A stretch of DNA of 46,848 nt from JBBIQS01 sp037442205 (GCA_037442205.1 JBBIQS010000067.1:1-46848), one strand, 5' to 3'; numbered from the stretch's first letter, positions 8,250 to 17,454 are shown. Notes: a model not told the origin generated them from the letters alone. Program-made: numbers and translations.

Positions 8250-8255
8250 CTTATA
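8250..8255 (-). promoter_or_regulatory. Possible -10 element for the FKBP gene
   Basis: On the minus strand this reads TATAAG, five of six bases of the -10 consensus, 44 bases before the FKBP start codon. The matching -35 region (around CTGCAC) is poor. Assigned by position and sequence only. Confidence 0.3.
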
Positions 8256-8411
8256 GCGAATTGAGAGCTTGAGTGCAGATCTCTTCGTGCTCGGCCGCCT
8301 ACGAGGCATGCCTGTGCCAGCAGCCCGGCAGAACGGGCGGAGGGCAAGTCGTTGAACGGGCAGGGGCTCTATGGTTGCATCAACCTAACTTTGTCGAGAA
8401 AGGTGACGCTC

Positions 8412-8597
8412 GTGCCCAGCCCACTTCCGGAAGGCGAGTCACTGCGCCAGGCAGTCAAGTGGATCAGCGACCGCCGCCTTGACGACGCCAGCCAGCGCCT
8501 CTCCAAGCTCATCGAGGAGGCGTCCGTGCGCTATGACCTCTCGCCGCTTGAGACCGACTTCCTCTGGAGGGCGATGAGCGAGGCGGCCAAGAAGTAG
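8412..8597 (+). CDS. Small protein, function unknown
   Basis: A 61-residue protein with no signal peptide. The GTG at 8412 is preferred over the in-frame start at 8352, because AAAGGTGA lies about seven bases before it and the extra upstream residues look non-coding. The sequence is helical and charged, with LRQAVKWISDRR, ASQRLSKLIEEAS and LSPLETDFLWRAM, and looks like a small cytosolic helical protein. It ends 49 bases before dinB on the same strand and may share a transcript. No family recognised. Confidence 0.6.
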   Translation: MPSPLPEGESLRQAVKWISDRRLDDASQRLSKLIEEASVRYDLSPLETDFLWRAMSEAAKK

Positions 8598-8646
8598 GCG
8601 CCTTCCAGCAACCCCGGGAGAGCAGCGAGCGCAGGAGCGAGCGAAG

Positions 8647-9876
8647 GTGACCCGGGCCATCATCCACCTCGACATGGACGCCTTCTATGCGTCCGTCGAG
8701 CAGCGCGACAACCCGGCGCTCAAGGGCAAGCCCGTCATCGTCGGCGGCCACCTGCGCCGCGGGGTGGTGCTGGCCGCCTCCTACGAGGCCCGGCCGTTCG
8801 GGGTGCGCAGCGCCATCCCCATGGCCCGGGCGGTCAAGCTGGCGCCGCACGCCATCGTGGTGCCGCCGCGCTTCGCCGCCTACGAGGAGGCCAGCGACAA
8901 GGTCTTCTCCATCTTCGAGAGCGTCACTCCGCTGATCGAGCCCCTCTCGCTCGACGAGGCCTTTCTCGACGTGACCGCCTCTCAGGCGCTCTTCGGGCCG
9001 CCGGCCCAGATCGCGCGCCATCTGAGGGAGCGGATCGCCAGGGAGACCGGCCTGCCCTCGTCGGCGGGGATCGCGGCGGTGAAGTTCGTCGCCAAGATCG
9101 CCTCCGACTTCGCCAAGCCCAACGGGCAGAAGGAGGTCCCCGAGGCGGAGACGGTCAGCTTCCTCGCGCCCCTGCCGGTCGGGCGGCTGTGGGGCGTCGG
9201 TCCGAAGACCGAGGCCACGCTCAAGGGGCTCGGGCTGCAGACCATCGGCGACGTGGGGGCCCGGGACGTGGCCTGGCTCGAGCGGCGGCTCGGGGACAGC
9301 GGACGGCACCTGTGGGAGCTGGCCCACGGCATCGACCCGCGCGAGGTGGTGCCGGACCGCGAAGCCAAGAGCATGGGCGCCGAGGACACCTTCGAGCACG
9401 ACCTCGAGGGGCAGGAGCCGCTGCTGGCGCACCTCCACTCGCAGGCGCTGCGGGTGGCGCGTCGGCTGCGCCGAGCCGGGGTCAAGGGGCGGGTCGTCCA
9501 GCTCAAGATCAAGTTCGCCGACTTCGAGGTCGTCACCCGGCGCGCCACGCTCGAGGCGCCCACCGACGACGGGCAGCAGCTCTACCGGCAGGCAGTGGCG
9601 CTGCTCGAACGGGTGCCGAAGGGGAGGGCGATCCGGCTGACGGGCGTATCGGCGCAGGAGTTGCTATCGGCCGGAGCTCAGATGCCGCTGTTCGCGCCCA
9701 AGCCCGGGCGCGCCGACCGGCTCAACCGCGCCCTCGACCGCATCGCGGAGCGGTTCGGTACCACCGCCGTCACCACCGCCGACCTGGTCGAGACCGAGCC
9801 CGAGGGCGAGGAGGACGCTCGCCGGGCGATCGGCGCGTCTCGCCTGGATGTCCCACCGCCCGTCAAGAAGCCGTGA
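8647..9876 (+). CDS. dinB: DNA polymerase IV (Y-family)
   Basis: A 409-residue Y-family translesion polymerase. The metal-binding residues are visible: Asp9 in HLDMDAFYASVEQ, and Asp103-Glu104 in SLDEAFLDV. The IVGG and AASYEARPFGV motifs of the fingers, the helix-hairpin-helix region (RLWGVGPKTEATLKGLG) and the little-finger domain follow in order, and the length is usual for the family. Start is GTG 8647 with AGGAG upstream. The C-terminal 30 residues are polar and probably flexible. The HAD gene begins 30 bases downstream on the same strand. No LexA-type operator was recognised upstream. Confidence 0.95.
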   Translation: MTRAIIHLDMDAFYASVEQRDNPALKGKPVIVGGHLRRGVVLAASYEARPFGVRSAIPMARAVKLAPHAIVVPPRFAAYEEASDKVFSIFESVTPLIEPLSLDEAFLDVTASQALFGPPAQIARHLRERIARETGLPSSAGIAAVKFVAKIASDFAKPNGQKEVPEAETVSFLAPLPVGRLWGVGPKTEATLKGLGLQTIGDVGARDVAWLERRLGDSGRHLWELAHGIDPREVVPDREAKSMGAEDTFEHDLEGQEPLLAHLHSQALRVARRLRRAGVKGRVVQLKIKFADFEVVTRRATLEAPTDDGQQLYRQAVALLERVPKGRAIRLTGVSAQELLSAGAQMPLFAPKPGRADRLNRALDRIAERFGTTAVTTADLVETEPEGEEDARRAIGASRLDVPPPVKKP

Positions 9877-9906
9877 GCGATCGTCCATCGCCAGCTTTCA
9901 GCCGGG

Positions 9907-10590
9907 ATGTCGCCCGAGCTCGCGGTCCTGGCCTTTGACTACGACGGCACGCTCGCCGACGAGGGGCGTGTCGGCGCGGAGCTGATGGATCAGCTGCGCC
10001 TCTTGCGCGCCGACGGGCTGCGGCTGGTGGTGGTGACAGGGCGCACGCTGAGCGAGCTGTTGCAGGCCTGCCCGGAGGCCCCTCAGCTCTTCGACAGGCT
10101 GGTCGTGGAGAACGGGTCGGTGTTGGCCTCCGGCGACTCGACCCTGCCGCTCGCTCCACCGGTCGATGATCGATTGGCCGCGGCGCTGGCGCGAAGAGGA
10201 GCGCGAGTCGTCCGAGGGCGCGTGCTGCTGGCGACGCTCGCGGTCAACGAACCGCTGGTGCGCGAGCTGGCGGCAAATCTGCGGCTCGACATCCGGCTCT
10301 CGAGGAACCGCGAGTCGCTCATGATCCAACCGCCGTCGGTGTCCAAGGCGAGCGGGCTCTCTCACGCCCTGGCGGCGCTGGGCGCGGCCTCGGCGCAGAC
10401 GATGGCGGTGGGAGACGGAGAGAACGATGTCGAGATGCTGCAGTCCTGCGGCGAGGGCGTGGCGGTGGGCGACGCGGTGCCGGCGCTCAAGGCCGTCGCT
10501 GACCGGGTGCTCGAAGGTCCGGACGGGCGCGGGGTGCTGCGGCTCCTGCGGCAGCTCCGCGCGCTCAACGCGTCAGCCGCCAGCCGGTGA
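9907..10590 (+). CDS. HAD-family phosphatase, type IIB (Cof-like)
   Basis: A 227-residue HAD hydrolase. Motif I is FDYDGTLAD (Asp11 and Asp13), motif II is VVVTGRT, motif III is the lysine in SVSKASGL, and motif IV is VGDGENDVEML, which is typical of the Cof/sucrose-phosphatase type with a C2 cap. Substrates in this group are sugar phosphates and similar small phosphomonoesters; none can be chosen here. It lies 30 bases after dinB on the same strand. Its last 26 bases overlap the 3' end of the convergent YihY-like gene, and both frames look intact. Confidence 0.85.
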   Translation: MSPELAVLAFDYDGTLADEGRVGAELMDQLRLLRADGLRLVVVTGRTLSELLQACPEAPQLFDRLVVENGSVLASGDSTLPLAPPVDDRLAAALARRGARVVRGRVLLATLAVNEPLVRELAANLRLDIRLSRNRESLMIQPPSVSKASGLSHALAALGAASAQTMAVGDGENDVEMLQSCGEGVAVGDAVPALKAVADRVLEGPDGRGVLRLLRQLRALNASAASR

Positions 10591-11599
10591 GCAGGGCCAC
10601 GCCGAGCGCCAGCCACAGACCCACTCCCGGGCGCCGGTCCGGATTGGCGGAGATAGAGGGCGGCGGCGACGGAGGCCGAGGCGTCTTCTCCGGAATGTGA
10701 TGCGGGCGCGGCAGCGCGCCCGAAGCTTCCTCTCCGAGGCCGCGGTTGGCGAGCGACTGCGCTTCCACGCGCTTCCCCTTCGGCGACCGGCCCTCGAGGA
10801 TGGCGTTGATCTCGGCGCCGATCAGCACCACCTGCGAGGAGATCCACATCCACAGCAGCATGACGATGATTCCGCCCAGCGCACCGTAGGTCGCCTGGTA
10901 GTTGCCGAAGTGGCTGACGTAGACCGAGAAGCCCCACGAGGCCAGGACCCACACCACCACGCCCACCACGCTGCCGGGGGTGATGAGCTTGAAGGCCTGC
11001 TCGGTGTCGGGGAGGAAGTAGTAGAGCAGCGCCCAGACGAACATCATGACCACGCCGGCCACCGGCATCCGCAGCCAGAGGATGAGCGTCCCGAGCGGAT
11101 GGCCGACGGCCGAGGCGATGGCGGGGAATCCAAGAGCCAGCAGGATTGCCAGCAGCGACAGGGCCGCGGCGGAGAGCGTCGCCCCGAGCGCCACCAGCCG
11201 CACCTTCCAGAACGGCCGCTTCTCCTCGACTCCGTAGGCGCGGTTGAGCGCCTGGATCAGCGCCACCACGCCGCTGGACGCGGAGAAGACCGCGAACAGC
11301 ACACTCATTGTCAGCAGGCTGGTGCTGCTGCTTTGGCTGAGGCTGTGGATCTGCGAACCGAGGATCCGAGAGACGTCCCCGGGTGCCACCTTGCTCAGCT
11401 GCTGGATCAGGGCGTCGGCCTCTCTGGGGTCGATGAACAGGCCGGCCAGAGCTACCAGGAAGAGCAGGAAAGGGAAGAGCGCCAGCACGCCGAAGAAGGT
11501 CACCGCGCCGGCCACGTTGCTGACCTCGTCGTCTTGGTAGCGGCGCGCGAGCGCGCGGAGGAACTCCGTAAAGCCCATCCCTCTGCCGGGGAAGACCAT
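10565..11599 (-). CDS. YihY/BrkB-family inner-membrane protein
   Basis: A 344-residue integral membrane protein of the YihY/BrkB type, with about six membrane helices between residues 25 and 265 and the family features VAGAVTFFGVLALFPFLLF near the start and FGNYQATYGALGGIIVMLLW near the last helix. The C-terminal 70 residues are Pro/Arg-rich and end in one more hydrophobic stretch. ATG 11599 has GGGGGT eight bases before it; a TTG two codons earlier and ATG 11578 are alternatives. The family was once called ribonuclease BN in error; its real function is unsettled. The 3' end overlaps the convergent HAD gene by 26 bases. Confidence 0.88.
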   Translation of the reverse strand: MVFPGRGMGFTEFLRALARRYQDDEVSNVAGAVTFFGVLALFPFLLFLVALAGLFIDPREADALIQQLSKVAPGDVSRILGSQIHSLSQSSSTSLLTMSVLFAVFSASSGVVALIQALNRAYGVEEKRPFWKVRLVALGATLSAAALSLLAILLALGFPAIASAVGHPLGTLILWLRMPVAGVVMMFVWALLYYFLPDTEQAFKLITPGSVVGVVVWVLASWGFSVYVSHFGNYQATYGALGGIIVMLLWMWISSQVVLIGAEINAILEGRSPKGKRVEAQSLANRGLGEEASGALPRPHHIPEKTPRPPSPPPSISANPDRRPGVGLWLALGVALLTGWRLTR

Positions 11600-11677
11600 G
11601 GGCAAATACCCCCGTCGACGTTGGGCATCTCGCAGGGGGACTGCATTCGGGACGCTGCTGGACGATCGGGCAGGCGC

Positions 11678-12565
11678 CTACTCGCCGGGACAGTAGAAGA
11701 AGAGATCGGCGTCCAGCGGCTCGGGCGCCTCCTTCCCTCGCCAGGGAAGGACCGAGAGGATGCGCACCCCGGGGGCCAGGGCGCGCAGCCGGCTGGCAAT
11801 GCCGTAGCCGCGCTCCACGTGTCCCTTCCCGGCGAGGACGACCACCGGGCGCTCGAGCCGGGCATAAGCGCGCAGCGAGACCTCGGCCATCTGCGAGTCC
11901 CAGAGAGACTGCACGTAGGCAAACCGCTCCAGGGCCTGTTCGCCATCGCTGATGCCGAGCATCTGCTGGTGCAGCGAGATCTCGTCACTCAGCCGCGCCA
12001 GCTGCTCCGGCGGCGGCGGAATCACCGGGTCCGGAACTAGATTGCGCGGGAGCACGGTCTGGGGATCGATGCGGCCCTCGGCGATCATGTGCGCCAGGTA
12101 GAAGGGGATGTTGAGGGCGACCACCGGGAGGTCGAAGGCCTCGGCGGTCTCGAAGATCGGCCGGTAGAGGTTGAAGTCGAAGCCCCAGTTCTCGCCCCAG
12201 AGCAGCGCGTCGTCGAGCCGGCAGGCCGGGATGCGCCGCTGGTTGAAGAGATCGAGTGCGCGCTGCTGCTCGACGCCCACCATCTCCACTCCCACCGCCG
12301 CGCGCAGGCCGCCGAACGCCATCAGCTCGAGCAGCCGGGCTTGCGCCAGGTGATCGCAGCGGGAGGTGTGCTGCTCGCCGACCAGGATGAAGTCGGCAGC
12401 TCTCAGCATCTCGAGCAGCCGGCCGCCTTCGACGCGCTTCCCCTCGGCGTCCACCAAGGTCCCGCGCGGGAACTTCTCAGCCGGCGGCCCACCCTGCGCT
12501 CCGGCGGCGAACGCGGTGGAAAGGACGGCGACCGCAGCTGCGAGCAGTCCGAACTTGGTGCGCAC
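11678..12565 (-). CDS. ChaN-like haem-binding-family exported protein
   Basis: A 295-residue protein with a Sec signal peptide (LLAAAVAVLSTAFAAGAQG). It matches the ChaN/PF04187 group: FILVGEQHTSRCDH near residue 60, AVGVEMV, a LWGENWGFDFNLYRPIF segment, and PVVVLAGKGHVERGYG near the C-terminus. Known ChaN binds haem and is thought to help iron uptake. No Cys lipobox is seen, so this one is probably soluble in the periplasm. It lies 78 bases from the YihY-like gene on the same strand. No TonB receptor or haem transporter is next to it, so the iron role is family-based only. Confidence 0.8.
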   Translation of the reverse strand: MRTKFGLLAAAVAVLSTAFAAGAQGGPPAEKFPRGTLVDAEGKRVEGGRLLEMLRAADFILVGEQHTSRCDHLAQARLLELMAFGGLRAAVGVEMVGVEQQRALDLFNQRRIPACRLDDALLWGENWGFDFNLYRPIFETAEAFDLPVVALNIPFYLAHMIAEGRIDPQTVLPRNLVPDPVIPPPPEQLARLSDEISLHQQMLGISDGEQALERFAYVQSLWDSQMAEVSLRAYARLERPVVVLAGKGHVERGYGIASRLRALAPGVRILSVLPWRGKEAPEPLDADLFFYCPGE

Positions 12566-12631
12566 GCGCGAACCCCTCGAAGAGATCTCTCCTCGAAGGG
12601 AAACGCCGGCAACCGCTCGGATGCGGGGCCC

Positions 12632-13456
12632 TCACATCCCGAACATCTGGCGCACCACCGCCTCGCGCAGGGAGTCGGGGAGGAAGTCGCGCAGCCAGCA
12701 CAGCGTCCTCGCCCAGCGGCCGACCGGGCGCCTGGCCGGCGGGTTCTTCATCCGCGAGAGCTGGTGCACCAGCCGCCCCACCCATTCCGCGCCCGGGCCT
12801 CCCGTCTCCTGGGACTCGGCCACCTTGAGGCAGACCGCCAACTGCTCGGAGTAGGGGGAGTTCTCGACCCTGGGCACCAGCCGGTTGCGGGTGAAGTTGG
12901 TGGCGAAATCGCCCGGCTCGACGCAGGTCACCTTGACGCCGTGGGGAGCCAACTCCAGCCGCATGGCGTCGCTCATCGCGGCGATGGCGGACTTGGTGGC
13001 CGAGTAGTGGGCCTGGAACGGCATGGCGAAGCGGCCGGCCATCGATCCGATCCAGATAACGCGGCCGCGCCGCTCGCGAAGTCCGGGCAGCAGCTTCTGC
13101 GCCAGCTCGAGCGGACCGAGCAGGTTGGCGGCGAATTGAAGCGCCGTCTCCTCGGCGCCGAGCTCCTCGACCGAGCCGAAGACGCCCATCCCCGCGTTCA
13201 GGACCAGCACGTCGAGCGGGCCCTCGATTGAAGCCGCCAGAGCGCCGATCTGCCGCGAGTCGGTGAGCTCGAGAGGGCGGAACTCGATCGGCGGCCCGGC
13301 CACCTTCGATTCGACGGTGAGAAGCCGCGCTCGCTCGGGGCTTCTGACGGTGCCGATCACCTGATCGCCGGCGCCCGCCATGGTCGCGGCGATGCTGCGG
13401 CCCAGTCCGCTGCCTGCTCCGGTCACCAAGACACGACGTGGAATGGCGGATTCCAT
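12632..13456 (-). CDS. Short-chain dehydrogenase/reductase
   Basis: A 274-residue classical short-chain dehydrogenase. Visible are the nucleotide-binding TGAGSGLGRS near residues 12-21, LVLNAGMG, the catalytic Ser in IWIGSMAGR, and the YxxxK pair in HYSATKSA. An Arg two or three residues after the first Gly-rich strand (TVRSPER) hints at NADP(H). The C-terminal 60 residues are longer than the core fold needs and may form a lid or membrane contact. ATG 13456 follows GGGAGGG closely; an in-frame ATG at 13468 is the alternative. The substrate is unknown. Confidence 0.88.
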   Translation of the reverse strand: MESAIPRRVLVTGAGSGLGRSIAATMAGAGDQVIGTVRSPERARLLTVESKVAGPPIEFRPLELTDSRQIGALAASIEGPLDVLVLNAGMGVFGSVEELGAEETALQFAANLLGPLELAQKLLPGLRERRGRVIWIGSMAGRFAMPFQAHYSATKSAIAAMSDAMRLELAPHGVKVTCVEPGDFATNFTRNRLVPRVENSPYSEQLAVCLKVAESQETGGPGAEWVGRLVHQLSRMKNPPARRPVGRWARTLCWLRDFLPDSLREAVVRQMFGM

Positions 13457-13478
13457 GGTCCCTCCCATTCGCTCAGGG

Positions 13479-13501
13479 GATGCCGAAAGCGGGCTGGCAT
13501 C
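13479..13501. promoter_or_regulatory. Inverted repeat upstream of the SDR gene
   Basis: Arms GATGCC and GGCATC, perfectly complementary, flank an 11-base centre. The element lies between the end of the DUF4230 gene and the start of the dehydrogenase gene, both on the minus strand, so it could be a weak terminator of the exporter operon or an operator of the dehydrogenase gene. No T-run. Confidence 0.3.
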
Positions 13502-13553
13502 TTAGGCAGGGCCCCGGCGCCTCCCAAGCCGCGTGAGGGGGATGGCCTTCACT

Positions 13554-14171
13554 TCAGCCAGTTCCCGCCGGTTTCGGCAGCACGTCCACGAAGCGCACGT
13601 CGTCGAAGCCCAGCGTCAGCAGCAGCGCGCGGATGGAGCGCTCGGCCGAATCGCGCGCTCGGCGATTGAGCTGGGCGTCGGCGCTCACCTCGCGCTCGAA
13701 GGCGCTCTTGGCCAGCTCGAAGAGGCGCGCGGTCTCCTGGGAGTCGAGGTTCGAGCCGATGATCTCGGTCTCGCCGGGCTTGAGCTCGATCTGGACCCGG
13801 ATCGGCGGCAGGACGAGGAAGACGGTGCGCTCCACCACCAGCACGCTCTCGGGGCCGAGCTTCTCCAGGTCGAGCCCGAGGTGGGCCTCGGCGAAGACGA
13901 TGGCGCGGCCCTCGGCGCTGCGGATCGAGTAGCGCGCCCAGGCGAAGACGTCTCCCCAGAAGGAGTCGGTGCCCACCGGATCGGGAGCGAAGCGCACCTT
14001 CTTGTAGATCGAGGCGTCGAGCGTCTCGAGCCGCGCGACTTCGCGGACCTTGAGGAGCACTGCCGCGGGATCGGGAAGCGGTTTGGCCCGGGCCGGCAGG
14101 TAGCGATAGGAGGCCATCGCTCCGATGCCGATCGAGAGCCCGAGTACGGAGTAGGCGAGGAGGCGGCGCAT
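13554..14171 (-). CDS. DUF4230-like membrane-anchored protein
   Basis: A 205-residue protein with one N-terminal membrane segment (LLAYSVLGLSIGIGAMA) and the rest probably outside the cytoplasm. The body has the DUF4230 layout: LLKVREVARLETL, then a strand-rich part (RTVFLVLPPIRVQIELKPG), and a final helical part ending LTLGFDDVRFVD. Start is ATG 14171; the frame is open further but the extension overlaps the permease gene in a different frame. It follows the last permease gene by 32 bases and is probably the final gene of the exporter operon. Its role is unknown. Confidence 0.7.
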   Translation of the reverse strand: MRRLLAYSVLGLSIGIGAMASYRYLPARAKPLPDPAAVLLKVREVARLETLDASIYKKVRFAPDPVGTDSFWGDVFAWARYSIRSAEGRAIVFAEAHLGLDLEKLGPESVLVVERTVFLVLPPIRVQIELKPGETEIIGSNLDSQETARLFELAKSAFEREVSADAQLNRRARDSAERSIRALLLTLGFDDVRFVDVLPKPAGTG

Positions 14172-14203
14172 GGCCAATCGTACCTCGGGCGCGGCCAGAA
14201 CCC

Positions 14204-15364
14204 TCAGGCCAGCCGCTTGTGGAAGCGCAGCGTGGCGCTGGTCAGGATGAGCAGCCCGAAGACCGCCAGCGCCATCAGATTTCCCCAGACCTCGGGCAGT
14301 CCGGCGCCCTTGAGCAGGGTCTCGCGCATCACAACCACGTAGTAGCGCAACGGATTGAAGAGGGTGATGAGCTGCAGCCACTCGGGCATGGCGCGAATCG
14401 GAGTCATCACTCCTGAGAGCAGTAGCGCCGGCATGGCGAAGAGGAAGGCGCCCAGGAAGGCCTGCTGCTGCGTCCGGCTGAAGGTGGAGATCAGCAGCCC
14501 AATTCCCAGCGTCGTCATCACGTAACAGAGGGTGGCGGCGAAGACCAACGCCACGCTGCCGCGAATCGGAACCGAGAAGACCCAGGCGCCGACCGTCAGG
14601 CCGAAGGCCACGTCGAAGCAGCCGATGGCCAGGAACGGGAGCAGCTTGCCCAGCAGCAGGATCTGCGGGCGCATCGGAGTCACCAGCACCTGCTCCATGG
14701 TCCCAATCTCCCGCTCGCGGGCCAGTCCCATGGAGGTGACGATGGTGGTCACCACCACCAGCAACATCGCCAGCACGCCGGGAATCAGGAATGGCGGGGT
14801 GGCCAGCCCGGGGTTGAACCAGATGCGCGTGGTCAGGTCGACCGAGCCCATCGGCGGCCGCTGGAGGTCGGTGGCGGCCGCTCGGGAAAGGGCGCGTTCG
14901 CGGGCGAGCTCGGCGCCGGTCTGGGCGAAGTAGCGCGATACCGCCAGCGCGGCGCCGGTGGAGCGGTTGGGATCGGAACCGTCAAGCACCACCTGGACTT
15001 CTGCCGTCTCTCCGCGGTCCAGGTCCCGCTGGAATCCGTAGGGAAAGATGATCGACGCCGCGGCCTCGCCGGTTTCCAGTGCGCGTCCGCTGACCTCGGG
15101 GTTGGGGGCGTCGAGCCGTCGGCGGAGCGTCCCATCGGCGAGAATTCTGCGCAGGTGCTGGCGGCTGGCCTGCGTCTGATCCATGTCCACCACCGCCGTC
15201 GGCACGTTGTCGACGGTGAAGTCGACAGCGAAGCCGAAGACCACCAGTTGCAGCACCGGAGCCACCATCAGCATGAACATCACCCGCTTGTCGCGGACGG
15301 TCTGCAGGATCTCCTTGCGGACCACGCTGACCAACTGGATGGCTGCCGAGGGTCTGGGGCGCAT
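14204..15364 (-). CDS. ABC-2 type permease (YbhR-like)
   Basis: A 386-residue ABC-2 permease. There is one membrane helix at about residues 28-48 (FMLMVAPVLQLVVFGFAV), then a large exported loop of about 130 residues starting VDNVPTAVVDMDQ, then five further helices from about residue 180. The AREREIGTMEQVLVTPMRP element is the usual cytoplasmic coupling region. It resembles the YbhR/YhhJ permeases, which pair with a second like permease. It is the second permease of this operon, starting 9 bases after the first permease gene ends. Substrate unknown; drugs, lipids or sodium are exported by relatives. Confidence 0.9.
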   Translation of the reverse strand: MRPRPSAAIQLVSVVRKEILQTVRDKRVMFMLMVAPVLQLVVFGFAVDFTVDNVPTAVVDMDQTQASRQHLRRILADGTLRRRLDAPNPEVSGRALETGEAAASIIFPYGFQRDLDRGETAEVQVVLDGSDPNRSTGAALAVSRYFAQTGAELARERALSRAAATDLQRPPMGSVDLTTRIWFNPGLATPPFLIPGVLAMLLVVVTTIVTSMGLAREREIGTMEQVLVTPMRPQILLLGKLLPFLAIGCFDVAFGLTVGAWVFSVPIRGSVALVFAATLCYVMTTLGIGLLISTFSRTQQQAFLGAFLFAMPALLLSGVMTPIRAMPEWLQLITLFNPLRYYVVVMRETLLKGAGLPEVWGNLMALAVFGLLILTSATLRFHKRLA

Positions 15365-15373
15365 CGCTCTTCC

Positions 15374-16504
15374 TCAAGCCAGACGGCGGCGGAACCGGGC
15401 GGTCGCCACGCCGAGGACGAAGACCGCGAAGATGATGAGGGCCACCAGGTCTCGGGAGATGTCGGAGAAGGCGGCGCCCTTGAGCATCAGCGCGCGCAGG
15501 GCGTGGACCAGGTAGCGGGCGGCGACGATGTGCGAGAGCCCCTGCAGGACCGTGGGCATGTTCTCGATCGGGATCACGAAGCCCGACAACAGCATCGAGG
15601 GCAGCAGCGAGCTGAGCGCGCCGGCCTGCGTGGCCACCATCTGGTTCTTGGCGATGACCGAGATGAGCAGCCCTTGCCCGAGCATTCCCACCAGGAACAG
15701 GAAGCCGACCAGCAGCAGCAGCCAGACGCTGCCGCGGATCGGCACGTCGAAGGCCCAGGTCCCCAGCGCCAGCACCAGCAGCAGCTGGAGCATCCCCACC
15801 GCCAGGTAGGGCAGCAGCTTGCCGACGATGATCTCCAGCCGCCCCACCGGCGAGGCGAACAGCTGCTCCATCGAGCCGCGCTCCCACTCGCCGGCGACCG
15901 CCAGCGCGGTCAGCATCACCGCGGCGATCGCCAACAGGTAGGCCGACAGCCCGGGGACCATGAAGAGCACCGAGCGCGCCTGAGGGTTGTAGCGGGTCCA
16001 CATCTTGACCTGCATCGGCGGCGACGGCGTCCCCGAGACCCCGACCAGATCGTTGGCGATGCTGCGGGCCAGGGCCTCGGTCTTCGACAACACCTGGTTG
16101 GCCACCACGCCGTCGCTGCCGTCCACCGCCAGCTGCAGGGTCACCGGTTTTCCGGCGGCGAGGTCCTCCGAGGCGCGCGCCGGGATGGTGAGCAGGCCCA
16201 GCACCTTGCCGATGGTGACCAGGTGCTCGCCCTGGGCAGCGGTGTCGACCTCGGCGCCGAGGATCACCTCCCCGGGTGCGACCATCCGGCGCACCAGCTC
16301 TCGCGAGGTGGCGCTGCGATCCAGGTCGAGCACCGCGATGGGAATCTGGTCGATGTCGAAGCTGACGCCGTAGCCGAAGATCAGCAGCATCACCACCGGC
16401 ATCACCAGCGCCAGGTAGAGCGTGCGCACGTCGCGGAGGATGTGCAGGGCTTCCTTGGCGGCCAAGGCGCCGATACGCAGGAAGAATCGCTGGGCGCGGT
16501 TCAC
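15374..16504 (-). CDS. ABC-2 type permease (YbhS-like)
   Basis: A 376-residue permease with the same layout as its neighbour: first membrane helix at about residues 30-48, an exported loop beginning FDIDQIPIAVLDLD, and five C-terminal helices with the coupling motif AGEWERGSMEQLFASPVGR. The start is GTG 16504: GGAGGT lies six bases before it and the GTGA overlaps the stop of the ATPase gene by four bases, which suggests translational coupling. The two permeases most likely form a heterodimer. A longer open frame running to 17530 is an out-of-frame artefact. Confidence 0.9.
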   Translation of the reverse strand: MNRAQRFFLRIGALAAKEALHILRDVRTLYLALVMPVVMLLIFGYGVSFDIDQIPIAVLDLDRSATSRELVRRMVAPGEVILGAEVDTAAQGEHLVTIGKVLGLLTIPARASEDLAAGKPVTLQLAVDGSDGVVANQVLSKTEALARSIANDLVGVSGTPSPPMQVKMWTRYNPQARSVLFMVPGLSAYLLAIAAVMLTALAVAGEWERGSMEQLFASPVGRLEIIVGKLLPYLAVGMLQLLLVLALGTWAFDVPIRGSVWLLLLVGFLFLVGMLGQGLLISVIAKNQMVATQAGALSSLLPSMLLSGFVIPIENMPTVLQGLSHIVAARYLVHALRALMLKGAAFSDISRDLVALIIFAVFVLGVATARFRRRLA

Positions 16505-17454
16505 GGGCTCACCTCCCCGTTGGCCTGGGAGGACTTGCCGACCACCGCCAGGAAGACGTCCTCGAGCGATGGCTCCACCGGCTCGACCGAGATGCCGAGC
16601 AACCCCGAGCGCTGGAGTAGCTCCTGGACCGCGACCTCGTCCCACATCCCCGGCTCGGCGCGCACGTGCAGGCCGGCGCCGAAGGGAGTGACCTCCTTGA
16701 TGCCGACCTGGGTGCTCAGCAACTGCATCGCGGAGGTGATCGCGGGGCCGCGCAGCGCCAGCACGCGCTCGGGAACATGCTCGCGCTTGAGCGCGGCCGG
16801 GGTATCGAGCGCCACCAGGCGGCCGTCCACCATCAGCCCGATGCGGCGGCAGTACTCGGCCTCGTCGAGGTAGTGGGTGGTGACGAAGACCGTGGTGCCC
16901 GCCTTGGCCAGGTCGCGGATCAGTCGCCAGAAGGCCCGGCGCGCCACCGGGTCGACTCCCGCGGTGGGCTCGTCGAGGAAGACGATCTCCGGCTTGTGGA
17001 GGATGGCGCAGCCCAGCGCCAGGCGCTGGCGAATGCCTCCCGGGAGCGCGCCGGTGATGGTCGTGCGCTGCGACTCGAGGCCGGTGAGCGCCAGGATTTC
17101 CTCGGCGCGGGCCCGCAGCTCCTTTCGGCCCAGGCCGTAGGCGCCGCCAAAGAAGAGCAGGTTCTCGATGACCGAAATGTCGGGGTAGAGCGAAAACTTC
17201 TGCGACATGTAGCCGATGGCGAGCTTGACCGCCTCGGGGTCCTGGTCCACGTCGGCCCCGGCGACGATGGCCTGGCCCGAGGTCGGCGCCAGCAGGCCGC
17301 AAAGCATGCGGATGGTGGTCGACTTGCCGGCGCCATTGGCCCCCAGGTAGCCGAAGATCTCGCCGCGCTCGACGTGGAAGGAGACGTCGGCCACCGCGCG
17401 GAAGGCCCCGAAGCGCTTCTCCAGGTGCGAGGCGACGATGGCGTGCTCGCTCAT
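16501..17454 (-). CDS. ABC transporter ATP-binding protein (second ATPase)
   Basis: A 317-residue ABC ATPase. Walker A is GANGAGKST near residue 38, the Q-loop is in YMSQKFSLYPDISV, and Walker B is EIVFLDEP with the switch His in VTTHYLDEAE. The signature motif reads LPGG rather than LSGG (GALPGGIRQRLALG), a visible deviation. A C-terminal extension of about 80 residues ends in SLEDVFLAVVG, normal for exporters of this type. ATG 17454 overlaps the stop of the first ATPase gene by four bases. In E. coli YbhF both ATPase halves are one fused protein; here they are separate. Confidence 0.92.
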   Translation of the reverse strand: MSEHAIVASHLEKRFGAFRAVADVSFHVERGEIFGYLGANGAGKSTTIRMLCGLLAPTSGQAIVAGADVDQDPEAVKLAIGYMSQKFSLYPDISVIENLLFFGGAYGLGRKELRARAEEILALTGLESQRTTITGALPGGIRQRLALGCAILHKPEIVFLDEPTAGVDPVARRAFWRLIRDLAKAGTTVFVTTHYLDEAEYCRRIGLMVDGRLVALDTPAALKREHVPERVLALRGPAITSAMQLLSTQVGIKEVTPFGAGLHVRAEPGMWDEVAVQELLQRSGLLGISVEPVEPSLEDVFLAVVGKSSQANGEVSP

